Origin: Murdochiella vaginalis | GTDB lineage: Bacteria > Bacillota > Clostridia > Tissierellales > Peptoniphilaceae | DNA: 64,000 nucleotides | Assembly: GCF_900119705.1 (NCBI RefSeq) | Contig: NZ_LT632322.1 | Span: 806,001 to 870,000 of the forward strand | Reading direction: 5' to 3' | Part shown: one piece after another, positions 1-7,634 of the stretch | Numbering within the stretch: position 1 is the stretch's first letter | How the letters are laid out: each line of letters begins with the position of its first letter | Program-made: the position numbers and the translations under genes | The notes under the pieces: generated by a model | Seen by the model: the letters and a program-made list of their open reading frames with translations, nothing else | What the model was told of the DNA's origin: nothing | The model's database searches: none

Positions 1-719
1 CCATGCTTCATCGTGCGCAAGAGAATTACCCGGTTATGGAACGTGTGAGTACCTTTCTTTTACGTTCTCCTCTGAACAAGGAGAATTATCCGGGCGGGAC
101 GCGGACGATTTCTTTTCGGGATTTGACGGTGTCCTTGGATCCTTCCTTTTCCACGCCGCTTTTTGATCGATTTAATCGCAACATTCGTCAGGGCAGTATG
201 GTGGCGGTCATCGGCCCTCCCGGATCGGGAAAGCGCACCCTTATGCAGACCATGATCGGTGCCCTTCGTCCGCAATCGGGACTGGTGACTTTTGATGGTC
301 ATGATGTGCGAGAGTATGAACAGGCATCCTTTTTACGAAAAGTGCGCTACGTACCGGAGAAGACGGTTTTCTTTGACGGTACGGTGGAAGAAAATATTCT
401 TCTTGGCCGTTCGCTCTCCGACTCCGAGTGGAAAGAATGGAGAACATTTTTCGGCTTCACCGAGGTGGAGCTTCATCAGGAGTTGTCCCCCAAGTCGCCG
501 CTCTCAACAAAAGAGCGTATGCGCATTGGCCTTTGCCGCGTAGTGGTGGATCACCCGGAAATTCTCATTTTTACGGATCCCTTCAGCGATCTCGATGCAC
601 AGACCACGGATGCGCTTCGCACGCGAATTCGTCGTCTTCCGGCAACAAAAATAATCCTCCTCCATGACGATACGGAGGAGGATCTCACCCTTTACGATCA
701 GATTATTCGCCTTTCATGA
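1..719 (+). CDS. ABC exporter, C-terminal nucleotide-binding domain (5' end outside window)
   Basis: This is the last ~238 residues of an ABC protein. The frame is open to the window edge, and the first visible residues look like the linker between membrane domain and ATPase domain of an exporter half-transporter, so the Met at position 3 is probably internal. The ATPase core is degenerate at several key sites: the P-loop reads GPPGSGKR, with Arg where Ser/Thr is usual; the LSGGQ signature is replaced by LSTKE; and the residue after the Walker B Asp is Pro (FTDPFSDLD), not the catalytic Glu. Families with this pattern are normally the non-hydrolysing partner in heterodimeric exporters, so the active partner is probably just upstream (inference). 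It ends 6 bp before the convergent pepT. Confidence 0.8.
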   Translation, partial: MLHRAQENYPVMERVSTFLLRSPLNKENYPGGTRTISFRDLTVSLDPSFSTPLFDRFNRNIRQGSMVAVIGPPGSGKRTLMQTMIGALRPQSGLVTFDGHDVREYEQASFLRKVRYVPEKTVFFDGTVEENILLGRSLSDSEWKEWRTFFGFTEVELHQELSPKSPLSTKERMRIGLCRVVVDHPEILIFTDPFSDLDAQTTDALRTRIRRLPATKIILLHDDTEEDLTLYDQIIRLS

Positions 720-725
720 GCTTCA

Positions 726-1964
726 TTATGGACGATCGTCTTCCTCGGCAAAACGGCGTGCGATTTCCACGATCAGTTTGACCGCTTTTTCCATCCATCC
801 CACGACGGCGAACTCATAGGGCCCATGGAAATTCATGCCGCCGACAAAGAGGTTGGGTGTCGGTAAACCCATGAACGATAACTGCGCGCCGTCGGTTCCG
901 CCGCGGGTCACCTCCACTTTTGCCGGGATGCCTAAGGCTTCCATCGAGGCAAGGGCAATGTCGACCAGTTCCGGATGCTGGTCAATTACCTCGCGCATAT
1001 TGTAATAGGAATCCTCCATCGTCAGCACAATGCGTTCACCGTATCGCTCGTTGAGATAGGCAACAATCTGACGCAACAGCTCTTTTTTCGCTTCAAATTT
1101 CTTTTTGTCATGATCACGAATAATATATTCCATCTCTGCATGGGCCAAATTGCCATTCAGTGCCTCCAGCATGAAGAACCCGTCACGTCCTTCCGTGTGT
1201 TCCGGACGCATATGTGCCGGGAGCATGGCATTTAATTCCATTGCCACCAGCAACGCATTGATCATGATGTCCTTTGCCGATCCGGGATGGATGCTTTCGC
1301 CATCGATCACGATTTTCGCGGAGGCCGCATTAAAGGTTTCCGCACTGAATTCACCGAGCACGCCGCCATCCATGGTATAGGCGACGTCCGCGCCGAACGC
1401 TTTGACGTCAAAGCGATGCGGCCCGCGCCCGATTTCCTCATCCGGAGTAAAGCCCACACGAATTTTTCCATGCGGAATGTCGGGATGCGCCAAAAGAAAT
1501 TCCATCGCAGATAGAATTTCGGCGATACCTGCCTTGTCGTCCGCACCGAGTAGGGTAGAGCCATCCGTTACCAGCAATTCTTCTCCGGCAAGCGAAGGCA
1601 GCATCGGGCAGATTTCTTTTGTCAGGATGCGGCCGTTTCCCAGCGGGATGGCGTTGCCGTCCGCTTTCACGATGCGCGTATTCTTGGCACCGCCGCGAAA
1701 ATCCGGCGCCGTATCCATGTGGGAAAGAAAGCCGAGCACCGGCACCGTTTTCGCCTGTTCTTCCGGCAGGGTAGACGGCAGCGTGCCGAAGAGATATCCG
1801 TTTTCATCCAGCGTGATATCCACAAGCCCCATGTCTTCCATTTCCTGTTTCAGCATCCTCGCCAGTACCCATTGTCCTTCCGTGCTGGGACAACTTTCCG
1901 AATCCGCATCCGATTGGGTATCCAACGCCGCATAGCGCTTCAGTTTTTCTACGACCGGTTCCAT
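726..1964 (-). CDS. pepT: Peptidase T (tripeptide aminopeptidase)
   Basis: A 412-residue M20 metallopeptidase that removes N-terminal residues from tripeptides in the cytoplasm, the last step of peptide use. Visible hallmarks are SHMDTAPDF (first zinc His and the Asp of the M20 motif), the LLGADDKAG bridging Asp, the TPDEEIGRGPHRFD Glu pair, and the C-terminal RGGTDGAQ and NFHGPYEF motifs (last zinc His). Length matches the PepT family (about 405-412). The ATG is preceded by AAGGAG on the minus strand, which supports the start. It is transcribed towards the ABC gene, and four 26-bp repeats lie just upstream of its start. Confidence 0.95.
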   Translation of the reverse strand: MEPVVEKLKRYAALDTQSDADSESCPSTEGQWVLARMLKQEMEDMGLVDITLDENGYLFGTLPSTLPEEQAKTVPVLGFLSHMDTAPDFRGGAKNTRIVKADGNAIPLGNGRILTKEICPMLPSLAGEELLVTDGSTLLGADDKAGIAEILSAMEFLLAHPDIPHGKIRVGFTPDEEIGRGPHRFDVKAFGADVAYTMDGGVLGEFSAETFNAASAKIVIDGESIHPGSAKDIMINALLVAMELNAMLPAHMRPEHTEGRDGFFMLEALNGNLAHAEMEYIIRDHDKKKFEAKKELLRQIVAYLNERYGERIVLTMEDSYYNMREVIDQHPELVDIALASMEALGIPAKVEVTRGGTDGAQLSFMGLPTPNLFVGGMNFHGPYEFAVVGWMEKAVKLIVEIARRFAEEDDRP

Positions 1965-1983
1965 TTTTTCTCCTTTTTATTCC

Positions 1984-2082
1984 AATTGTTTTCACCCGTT
2001 GTTTTTCCGAATTGTTTTCACCCGTTGTTTTTCCAAATGGTTTTTACACGTTTTTTTTCCAAACTGTTTTTACACGTTCCGG
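1984..2082. repeat. Four tandem copies of a 26-bp repeat overlapping the 3' end of a gene
   Basis: Units begin at 1984, 2010, 2036 and 2062 (the last is truncated). Each has the form AA(T/C)(T/G)GTTTT(C/T)AC(C/A)CGTT followed by a T-rich run ending CC(G/A). Copies 1 and 2 differ at one base; copies 3 and 4 share TTTTTACACGTT. On the minus strand the array covers the last codons and stop of the small acetyltransferase gene and the gap before pepT. Since 26 is not a multiple of three, the repeats change frame, so this looks like slippage-type expansion of a gene end, not a protein repeat. Confidence 0.8.
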
Positions 2083-2331
2083 GTCTGCTGCAAAGATCTT
2101 TTTCACATAGGAACAAACGGGACGCACGTGGATTTCCTGCCGCTTTGCTTCCTCGATGAGTGCATTCACCAGTTTTTTCGCCAATCCACGGCCCCCATAG
2201 GCTTCATCCACAACGGTATGCTCCGCAATCCAATCGCCATTCTCTTCGACATCATAAGACAGATGGCCGATTTCCTTTTCTCCATCGTAAAGAACGAAAC
2301 GATGGTCATTTTCTTTTTTCCGTATTTCCAT
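2044..2331 (-). CDS. Small GNAT-family N-acetyltransferase
   Basis: A 95-residue protein of the short YjdJ-like acetyltransferase family. It carries the compact GNAT core: a strand pair ending in a HTVVDEAYGGRGLAKKLV segment, where the Q/RxxGxG/A-type acetyl-CoA pyrophosphate loop is GGRGLA, followed by a helix and a short strand (HVRPVCSYVKKIF). The ATG at 2331 has AAGGGAAGG upstream and starts the typical MEIRKKEN strand; an in-frame upstream ATG would add 24 residues unlike the family. Substrate is unknown. The last ten codons (RVKTVWKKNV) lie inside a 26-bp tandem repeat, so the C-terminus may vary between strains. Confidence 0.8.
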   Translation of the reverse strand: MEIRKKENDHRFVLYDGEKEIGHLSYDVEENGDWIAEHTVVDEAYGGRGLAKKLVNALIEEAKRQEIHVRPVCSYVKKIFAADPERVKTVWKKNV

Positions 2332-2398
2332 GGTGCACCTTCCCTTTCGTTCGGCATGGTTATACCCAAAACGATCCGGTTTGCGCAAGGTGCTCGGG

Positions 2399-3324
2399 TG
2401 CATAGTCTGCCGGCCCTGGTAAACGGTGGATTTCGGCTTTCGTCAGGGTTCGCCGGCTTTGATAAACGCCGAATTTTGGCTTCCGTCAGGGTGCATCGCC
2501 CCTGATAAATGACGGATTTCGGATTTCGTCAGGGTTCGCCGACCCTGATAAACAACGAATTTTGGCTTCCGTCAGGGTGCATCGCCCCTGATAAATGACG
2601 GATTTCGGATTCCGTCAGGGTTCGCCGACCCTGATAAACGATAGATTTCCAATTTCGTCAGGGCCCGTCGCCCCTGATAAACAACGAAATTCGGCCTTCG
2701 TCAGGGTGGACCGCCCTGATAAACAACAGATTTCGGCTTTCGTCAGGGTTCAGCGCCCCTGACAAATGGCGAATTAAGGCTTTCGCCAGGGCCTATAGAC
2801 CCTGTTAAACGCCGAATTTCGGATTTCGTCAGGGCCCACCGCCCCTGTTAAACATCAAATTTTGGCTCCAGACAGGGTTCATCGCCCCTGACAAATGGCG
2901 GATTTCGACTTCCGTCAGGGTTCATCGGCCCTGTTAAACATCAAATTTTCGCTTCCGTCAGGGTCCGTCGACCCTGACAAACAAAGAATTTCGGCTTCCG
3001 TCAGGGTCTGTCGGCCCTGTTAAACATCAAATTTCCGCTTCCGTCAGGGTCCGTCGCCCCTGATAAACGACGGATTTAGGCTTCCGTCAGGGGCCGTCGC
3101 CCCTGATAAACGCCGGATTTCGGGCTCTATCAGGGTCCACCGCCCCTGAAAAACGACAGATTTCGGCTTCCGTCAGGGTGCATCGCCCCTGATAAATGAC
3201 GGATTCCGGCTTCCGTCAGGGTCCGCCGCCCCTGTTAAACATCAAATTTTCGCTCCAGACAGGGCCCACCGCCCCTGATAAACGCCGAATATCAGCTCCA
3301 GCCAGAGCCCGCCGCCTTCGATCC
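2399..3324. repeat. Array of about 21 imperfect 43-bp repeats, each carrying a palindrome
   Basis: From about 2399 to 3324 the sequence is a head-to-tail array with a 43-bp period. Unit starts are visible at 2442, 2485, 2528, 2571, 2614, 2657, 2700 and so on; one unit is 42 bp and both end units are degenerate. Every unit has (G)TCAGGG, a variable 8-nt centre usually containing CG, then CCCTGA(T/C)AAA, then a T-rich spacer (ATTTCGGCTTC). The best hairpin is TCAGGGT (2529-2535), loop TCGCCG, ACCCTGA (2542-2548). Many units also hold an overlapping second palindrome, e.g. TGACGGA (3197-3203) with TCCGTCA (3212-3218), which competes for the same TCA. Units alternate between two subtypes in the left part, giving an 86-bp higher-order repeat. 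No reading frame crosses it: TGATAAA/TGTTAAA stops recur and 43 is not divisible by three. It fills the gap between two divergent genes. Confidence 0.9.
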
Positions 3325-3340
3325 ATTTTGCACAACACCC

Positions 3341-3373
3341 TTGACAGTCATTAACTGTACATATACAATATAA
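3341..3373 (+). promoter_or_regulatory. Promoter and probable autoregulatory operator of the GntR-ABC operon
   Basis: TTGACA (3341-3346), a 17-bp spacer and TACAAT (3364-3369) form a near-consensus sigma-A promoter. The spacer and -10 contain the inverted repeat TGTA-CATA-TACA, placed where a bound GntR/YtrA-type repressor would block polymerase. That it is the operator is inference from position and symmetry. Confidence 0.75.
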
Positions 3374-3398
3374 ACACACAACGTTGTAGGAGGAAAAA

Positions 3399-3812
3399 GT
3401 GAATATTCAGATTAAAAATGCAAGCAATGAACCGATTTACTTGCAGATTAAAAAGCAACTTAAAGACGCCATCATCAGCGGAGAGCTGGAGGAAGATGCG
3501 CAGCTTCCTTCCATTCGCTTTTTGGCGAAGGAGCTTCGCGTAAGCGTCATTACGACCAAGCGGGCCTATGATGAGCTGGAGCGGGAAGGGTTTCTGCATT
3601 CCGTTCAGGGTAAGGGCAGCTTTGTCGCGGCGCAGAATCGGGCGTTGATGAAGGAAAACCTGTTACGAAAAATGGAAGCTTGTTTTGCGGAAGCATTGCA
3701 CTATGCAGATCTTGCGGATGTTTCCCGAGAGGAAGTCCATGAATTGTTGCGATTAGTGGAGGAAGACCATGACGGAAGCGATTTGTCTTCAGGACGTGGA
3801 AAAGAAATTTGA
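3399..3812 (+). CDS. GntR-family (YtrA subfamily) transcriptional regulator
   Basis: A 137-residue regulator with the GntR winged helix at about residues 10-75 (IYLQIKKQLKDAI, then LPSIRFLAKELRVS, then the recognition helix VITTKRAYDELEREGF and the wing GKGSFVA). A short helical C-terminal tail replaces a ligand domain, which is the YtrA layout. GTG start, with TAGGAGG 6 bases upstream. Its 3' end overlaps the ABC ATPase gene by 44 bp, so the two are co-transcribed. YtrA-type proteins usually repress their own operon encoding an ABC efflux pump and respond to cell-wall-active compounds; this role is by analogy. Confidence 0.9.
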   Translation: MNIQIKNASNEPIYLQIKKQLKDAIISGELEEDAQLPSIRFLAKELRVSVITTKRAYDELEREGFLHSVQGKGSFVAAQNRALMKENLLRKMEACFAEALHYADLADVSREEVHELLRLVEEDHDGSDLSSGRGKEI

Positions 3813-4620
3813 AGGATTTCATTTTGGACCGATCACGTTTTCGGTTCCGAAGGGATGTATCGTCGGTTATATCGGCGAAAACGGGGCGGGAAAGAGCACG
3901 ACGATCAAGCTGTTGCTGGGAATGATTCGAGCGGATGCCGGGAAAATCCGTCTTTTGGGCCGGGAAACGGCGCAAATGCTGAAAGAAGAAAAACAGCAGA
4001 TTGGCTGTGTATTTGATGATCTCTACCTTCCCGGGGAAATGACATTAAAAAATGCCGAAGTATTTCATCGCGGTCTCTATGGAGAAGCGTGGCAGAAAGA
4101 TACCTTTTATGCATTGGTGAAGCGCTTTCATTTGCCGGAAAATCGTACCATTCGGCAATACTCGCGCGGTATGCGGATGCAGCTCGGCATGGCACTTGCT
4201 CTTTCTCACGGAGCAAAACTGCTTCTCCTGGACGAAGCGACAAGCGGCTTGGATCCGGTGATTCGGGATGATGTTCTGGATCTCTTGTTGGATTTCATGC
4301 AACAGGAAGACCATACCGTGCTCATCTCCTCACACATTCTTTCCGACATTGAAAAAGTGGCAGATTATATTGCGTTCATTCACGAGGGAAGATTATTGTT
4401 TATGGAAGCAAAGGATGAACTGGAACAGCGTTACGGTGTGGCGACCGTCAGTTTGGAACAATTGGCGGGGCTGGACCCGGCTGCCATTGTCGGAAAGCGC
4501 ATCCATGCCTTCGGTGCGGATGTGTTGGTTGAGCGTGCGAGGGTGCCAAAGGATCTCGATGTGCAAAAGGCAAGCATTGAGGATATTATGGTGTACTGGA
4601 TTAAGGGGGCGCGGTCATGA
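3769..4620 (+). CDS. ABC transporter ATP-binding protein (YtrB/BcrA-like)
   Basis: A 283-residue ATPase subunit. It shows Walker A GENGAGKST at about residue 37, signature YSRGMRMQLG, Walker B LLLLDEATSGLD and a switch His in ISSHILSD; the last ~70 residues form the regulatory tail typical of antibiotic- or lipid-efflux ATPases. Translation probably starts at the ATG inside the GntR gene, and the stop overlaps the start of the permease gene (ATGA). It should energise the following membrane protein. The exported compound cannot be read from the sequence. Confidence 0.9.
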   Translation: MTEAICLQDVEKKFEGFHFGPITFSVPKGCIVGYIGENGAGKSTTIKLLLGMIRADAGKIRLLGRETAQMLKEEKQQIGCVFDDLYLPGEMTLKNAEVFHRGLYGEAWQKDTFYALVKRFHLPENRTIRQYSRGMRMQLGMALALSHGAKLLLLDEATSGLDPVIRDDVLDLLLDFMQQEDHTVLISSHILSDIEKVADYIAFIHEGRLLFMEAKDELEQRYGVATVSLEQLAGLDPAAIVGKRIHAFGADVLVERARVPKDLDVQKASIEDIMVYWIKGARS

Positions 4621-5246
4621 AAGCGTTGCTGTATAAGGATTTTCTCACGGTAAAAAGGGGAATGCTTCTCGTATCCTTTCTTGTCGCCATCATCGGCGGC
4701 TATTCGTTCATCGAGAAGAAACTGTTGACATTTCCCATGGTATTCGTACTACTTCCGATGATTCTGATTGGTATGCTCTTTGGAAACGATCGTCTCAACA
4801 AAATGGACGCGTATTTGGTTCCTACGCCGGTCTCTCGTAAGGTAATAGTGCTCAGTCGCTTTGCCTTTGTTTGGATGATCGCCGGCATCGGCGCGATTAT
4901 TTCGATTCTTCTTTCGATCTTCGCTCCGGAGCAGATGTTTTCGCTGCCGTGGCATCTGATTGTATCGATACTCCTTTTTCTGATTACGATCATTACCGCG
5001 ATTCAGTTGCCCCTTATGTATCGCTTTGATGAGGACAAAGCGCGCATTGTGTTTGTGATCCTCTATTTTCTGCTCTTCGCTTTCTTTTCCAGGGCAGGCC
5101 CAAAGATCCGCCCCTTCGCGTTATCCGAGCGCTTACAATCCATTCCTATCGCATGGATCAGCTTGGGCCTCTTTTTGGTGACCTTGCTATGCAATGCGCT
5201 TTCTTTTGGCATTTCGTATCGAATTTATGCACGTAGGGAATTTTAA
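4617..5246 (+). CDS. ABC-2 type permease subunit
   Basis: A 209-residue membrane protein with about six hydrophobic helices (for example around LLVSFLVAIIGGY, MVFVLLPMILIGMLFG and IVFVILYFLLFAFF). It overlaps the ATPase gene by 4 bp and completes a three-gene regulator-ATPase-permease operon. The segment FGNDRLNKMDAYLVPTPVSRK between helices 2 and 3 resembles the cytoplasmic coupling loop of the ABC-2 family. Only one permease gene is present, so the complex is probably a homodimer in the membrane. No terminator is obvious in the 100 bp that follow. Confidence 0.85.
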   Translation: MKALLYKDFLTVKRGMLLVSFLVAIIGGYSFIEKKLLTFPMVFVLLPMILIGMLFGNDRLNKMDAYLVPTPVSRKVIVLSRFAFVWMIAGIGAIISILLSIFAPEQMFSLPWHLIVSILLFLITIITAIQLPLMYRFDEDKARIVFVILYFLLFAFFSRAGPKIRPFALSERLQSIPIAWISLGLFLVTLLCNALSFGISYRIYARREF

Positions 5247-5345
5247 GGCTTCCATTAATGGCTTCATTAACGTTCCCACATATGAGAATCGCAACGGAAA
5301 GAGGAATTGTAATCCGGATGCATCCGGAAGAAACGGGAGAAAACG

Positions 5346-5978
5346 ATGGATCATCAACAGAAAATCATTGCCTATTTGAAAGAAAACTATGATCCGCTGA
5401 CTATAGCAGTCTATGGCTCTTATGCAGACGGAACAAACGATTCATACAGTGATTTCGATTGTCTTCTGATCGTCAAGAGCAAGGACAGAATGCATGATGA
5501 TATGATTATAGATGGCGTTTTGCTGGATTGCTTTCTTTATAGTGAACAAGAGATGGAGCAAGAAAATATTGAAACCTTTCTCCCGCTATATGAGGCAAAG
5601 CTGGTCTATGACACCGGCATGGGGCAGGCGGTTCAGTCAAGGGTTCGAAACTATGTACAGTCTCATACCGTGCATGATCCCGAAGAAAAGCGCTTTCTTG
5701 TTTCCTGGATAAGGAAAACTATGAAGCGAATGGAAAAAACGGATGAGGAAGGTCACTTTCGAGCGATTGCGTTTCTTGCGGAGAGCCTGGAGGATTACTG
5801 TATTCTGCGTGATCGCTTCTATTTCGGCAGCAAAAAGACAATTCGTTATCTTAAAGATAAAGATGAACAGGGCTTTCGTTTTTTTCAGAAAGCCATTACG
5901 GCTCGCTCGAATGAAACCATCAGGGAATGGGCGAAGTATATTCTACAGGTGCACCGGCTGAGTGCATCGGCAAAATGA
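5346..5978 (+). CDS. Nucleotidyltransferase-fold protein (aminoglycoside adenylyltransferase-like)
   Basis: A 210-residue protein. Residues ~15-45 contain the polymerase-beta-type motif VYGSYADGTNDSYSDFDCLL (GS...DxD), the metal-binding core of minimal nucleotidyltransferases. The C-terminal ~90 residues are all-helical and HEPN-like, as in kanamycin nucleotidyltransferase relatives. The ATG follows AAACGGGAGAAAACG. It precedes the zinc-ribbon membrane protein gene by 20 bp, so they may be co-transcribed. Substrate could be an antibiotic, a protein or a tRNA; nothing in the sequence decides. Confidence 0.7.
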   Translation: MDHQQKIIAYLKENYDPLTIAVYGSYADGTNDSYSDFDCLLIVKSKDRMHDDMIIDGVLLDCFLYSEQEMEQENIETFLPLYEAKLVYDTGMGQAVQSRVRNYVQSHTVHDPEEKRFLVSWIRKTMKRMEKTDEEGHFRAIAFLAESLEDYCILRDRFYFGSKKTIRYLKDKDEQGFRFFQKAITARSNETIREWAKYILQVHRLSASAK

Positions 5979-5998
5979 AAAACGTGTCAGGAGGACAT

Positions 5999-7177
5999 AT
6001 GCCGTTTGGAACATTGACTGAAGAATTTGATTCCTTGCAGTATCTTCCGGCGATACAGAGAATGTATGCGCAAAACAGCATAGAAGAAATAAAGGAATAT
6101 GCCAGCTTTTCACAAGTGGAGCGTTTTCGCTGCGAGCTGGAAACCCTCCGGAAATTCGGCTTACACAAGGAGCTTGAGATTCGGTTGGACGGAAGAGAGG
6201 ATGCGCGTCCATCCGGCCGCAAAATTTCCGACGGTAAAGTGGATACCATCTTTTCGGTAACCAAGGCGGCTGTTCGGGAGACCTATCGGGATTCAACCAA
6301 TAGAAAATATTATTGCCGTAAAATTAGAAATGCTTTTCTTGATAGCGCGGCGTGCAAAAGCAACGAACCGTTATCCTATGACGGGAACAATCCGCCACAC
6401 TGTTTAAATTGCGGCGGGCAACTCGAAATGGAAAGCGAAACCTATTTTTGTCCGTATTGCCGAAGCCGCTATAAAGCGGAAGCATACAGTTACCTTTTGA
6501 CCCGGTTCATCATTGAAGGCGCCCTGCGCAATCTGCCCTATCTCTTTTTTCTCTTTCTTCCCGCTCTGTTTCTTGCCATTTTGCAGGTCAAAGGTGTGAT
6601 CCATGAGGAACAAATGGAGACAATTGCGTATATCGGTGGTATTCTTTTGTCCTTTCTCCTTCTGTACGCCTTTGTTTTCGGTTGCTATATTTCGTTTCGT
6701 CATTGGAAGGTACTCAAGAATATTCGGGCTCACGATCCTCATTTTTCCGGCGAAATCTTCACTCAACGCCTGAATGATCTGCTAGTCATGTATCCTGAAG
6801 TTCTTATGCCGGATCAAAAATCCAAAGGCGGATACTGCGGCGTTATTTGCCGCAATGTTCTGCATCTGGTGTTTCATGATTATGAACGCATAGACGATGT
6901 AGAGATCATCGAATGTCGCGGGCAGGCAGATACGTTATGGCTACAGGGAAAACCGCATCATGTTCGCCTGCGGGATAAGCGTAAAAAATTCACGGTTCGC
7001 CTGGCCAGAGTGTACGGCACATTAACGCCGCTTCATTATCTGCCCGATCAGTTTACCTGTCCGCATTGCGGAAGTCATCAAATGGTGGAACAGGTTGATA
7101 AGCAAGTCTGTGCGTTTTGCCACACCGAACGTCCCATGGAAAGCGTAGATTGGGTGCTCTATGAAAATAGGAATTGA
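5999..7177 (+). CDS. Membrane protein with two zinc ribbons, function unknown
   Basis: A 392-residue protein I do not recognise as a named family. The first ~130 residues are charged and soluble. Next come a zinc ribbon (CLNCGG...CPYC, about residues 137-160), two membrane helices (PYLFFLFLPALFLAILQV and the IAYIGGILLSFLLLYAFVFGCYI region), a ~110-residue soluble domain, and a second zinc ribbon close to the C-terminus (CPHCGS...CAFC). The soluble domain after the helices somewhat resembles Tim44-like domains of other zinc-ribbon membrane proteins, but this is weak. I chose the ATG at 5999 because TCAGGAGG lies just upstream; the same frame opens earlier, at 5927, without a ribosome site. Confidence 0.7.
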   Translation: MPFGTLTEEFDSLQYLPAIQRMYAQNSIEEIKEYASFSQVERFRCELETLRKFGLHKELEIRLDGREDARPSGRKISDGKVDTIFSVTKAAVRETYRDSTNRKYYCRKIRNAFLDSAACKSNEPLSYDGNNPPHCLNCGGQLEMESETYFCPYCRSRYKAEAYSYLLTRFIIEGALRNLPYLFFLFLPALFLAILQVKGVIHEEQMETIAYIGGILLSFLLLYAFVFGCYISFRHWKVLKNIRAHDPHFSGEIFTQRLNDLLVMYPEVLMPDQKSKGGYCGVICRNVLHLVFHDYERIDDVEIIECRGQADTLWLQGKPHHVRLRDKRKKFTVRLARVYGTLTPLHYLPDQFTCPHCGSHQMVEQVDKQVCAFCHTERPMESVDWVLYENRN

Positions 7178-7274
7178 CATGATTATCGTAAAGTTCCCAC
7201 GAATCCTTTTCGGGATGAAAAGTGGCGCTATCTGCATCCTTGAGCTTTGCGGTCGACAATTTGCAGAGGGACAG

Positions 7275-7303
7275 TTGACAAGCTTGCTCTACTTGACTAA
7301 AAT
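7275..7303 (+). promoter_or_regulatory. tRNA operon promoter
   Basis: TTGACA (7275-7280), exactly 17 bp, then TAAAAT (7298-7303). Transcription would begin around 7310, about 30 bases before the mature tRNA-Thr. Confidence 0.85.
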
Positions 7304-7338
7304 AACTGTGTTACGCAAATGAAGCTATGGACGCAAGT

Positions 7339-7411
7339 GCTGTCTTAGCTCAGCAGGTAGAGCGCAGCCATGGTAAGGCTGAGGTCACCGGTTCAATCCC
7401 GGTAGACAGCT
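7339..7411 (+). tRNA. tRNA-Thr (GGT anticodon)
   Basis: Complete cloverleaf. The acceptor stem GCTGTCT pairs perfectly with AGACAGC. The D arm is GCTCAGCAGGTAGAGC, the anticodon stem CAGCC/GGCTG encloses the loop ATGGTAA (anticodon GGT, reading ACC/ACT), and the T arm is ACCGG-TTCAATC-CCGGT. The discriminator is T and no CCA is encoded. Confidence 0.95.
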
Positions 7412-7416
7412 TTCTA

Positions 7417-7438
7417 TGCACGCAACCCCTTGCGTGCA
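7417..7438 (+). other. Perfect hairpin between the two tRNAs
   Basis: TGCACGCAA, loop CCCC, TTGCGTGCA: nine perfect base pairs filling the 31-nt gap between the tRNA genes. No T-run follows, so it is more likely a processing or spacer structure in a dicistronic tRNA precursor than a terminator. Confidence 0.75.
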
Positions 7439-7442
7439 CTGA

Positions 7443-7515
7443 CTACCCTTAGCTCAGTTGGTAGAGCACCTGACTCTTAATCAGGGTGTCCAGGGTTCGA
7501 GTCCCTGAGGGTGGA
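7443..7515 (+). tRNA. tRNA-Lys (CTT anticodon)
   Basis: Cloverleaf with acceptor strands CTACCCT and AGGGTGG (one T-G pair), D arm AGCTCAGTTGGTAGAGC, anticodon stem CCTGA/TCAGG around the loop CTCTTAA (anticodon CTT, reading AAG), and T arm CAGGG-TTCGAGT-CCCTG. The first pair is C1-G72, not the commoner G1-C72 of lysine tRNAs. No CCA is encoded. Confidence 0.93.
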
Positions 7516-7523
7516 TAGCCTTG

Positions 7524-7564
7524 AAACCGTTGGAATCACTTGATTTCAACGGTTTTTATTTTTC
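7524..7564 (+). terminator. Rho-independent terminator of the tRNA operon
   Basis: AAACCGTTGGAATC (7524-7537) pairs with GATTTCAACGGTTT (7542-7555), one mismatch, and a T-rich tail follows directly after the tRNA-Lys gene. Confidence 0.9.
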
Positions 7565-7634
7565 TCAAAATTCTCATTTTTTGCATTGTATGGTGGTTTG
7601 CGTGCTGAACTTTTGTAATTCTGGCGAGGAAAAT

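Noticed and set aside
2399-3324. CRISPR array
   Set aside because: Repeats are diverged all along the 43 bp, there are no unique spacers of constant length, and no cas gene is nearby.
2399-3324. Coding repeat protein
   Set aside because: The period is not a multiple of three and TGATAAA/TGTTAAA stops recur in each unit.
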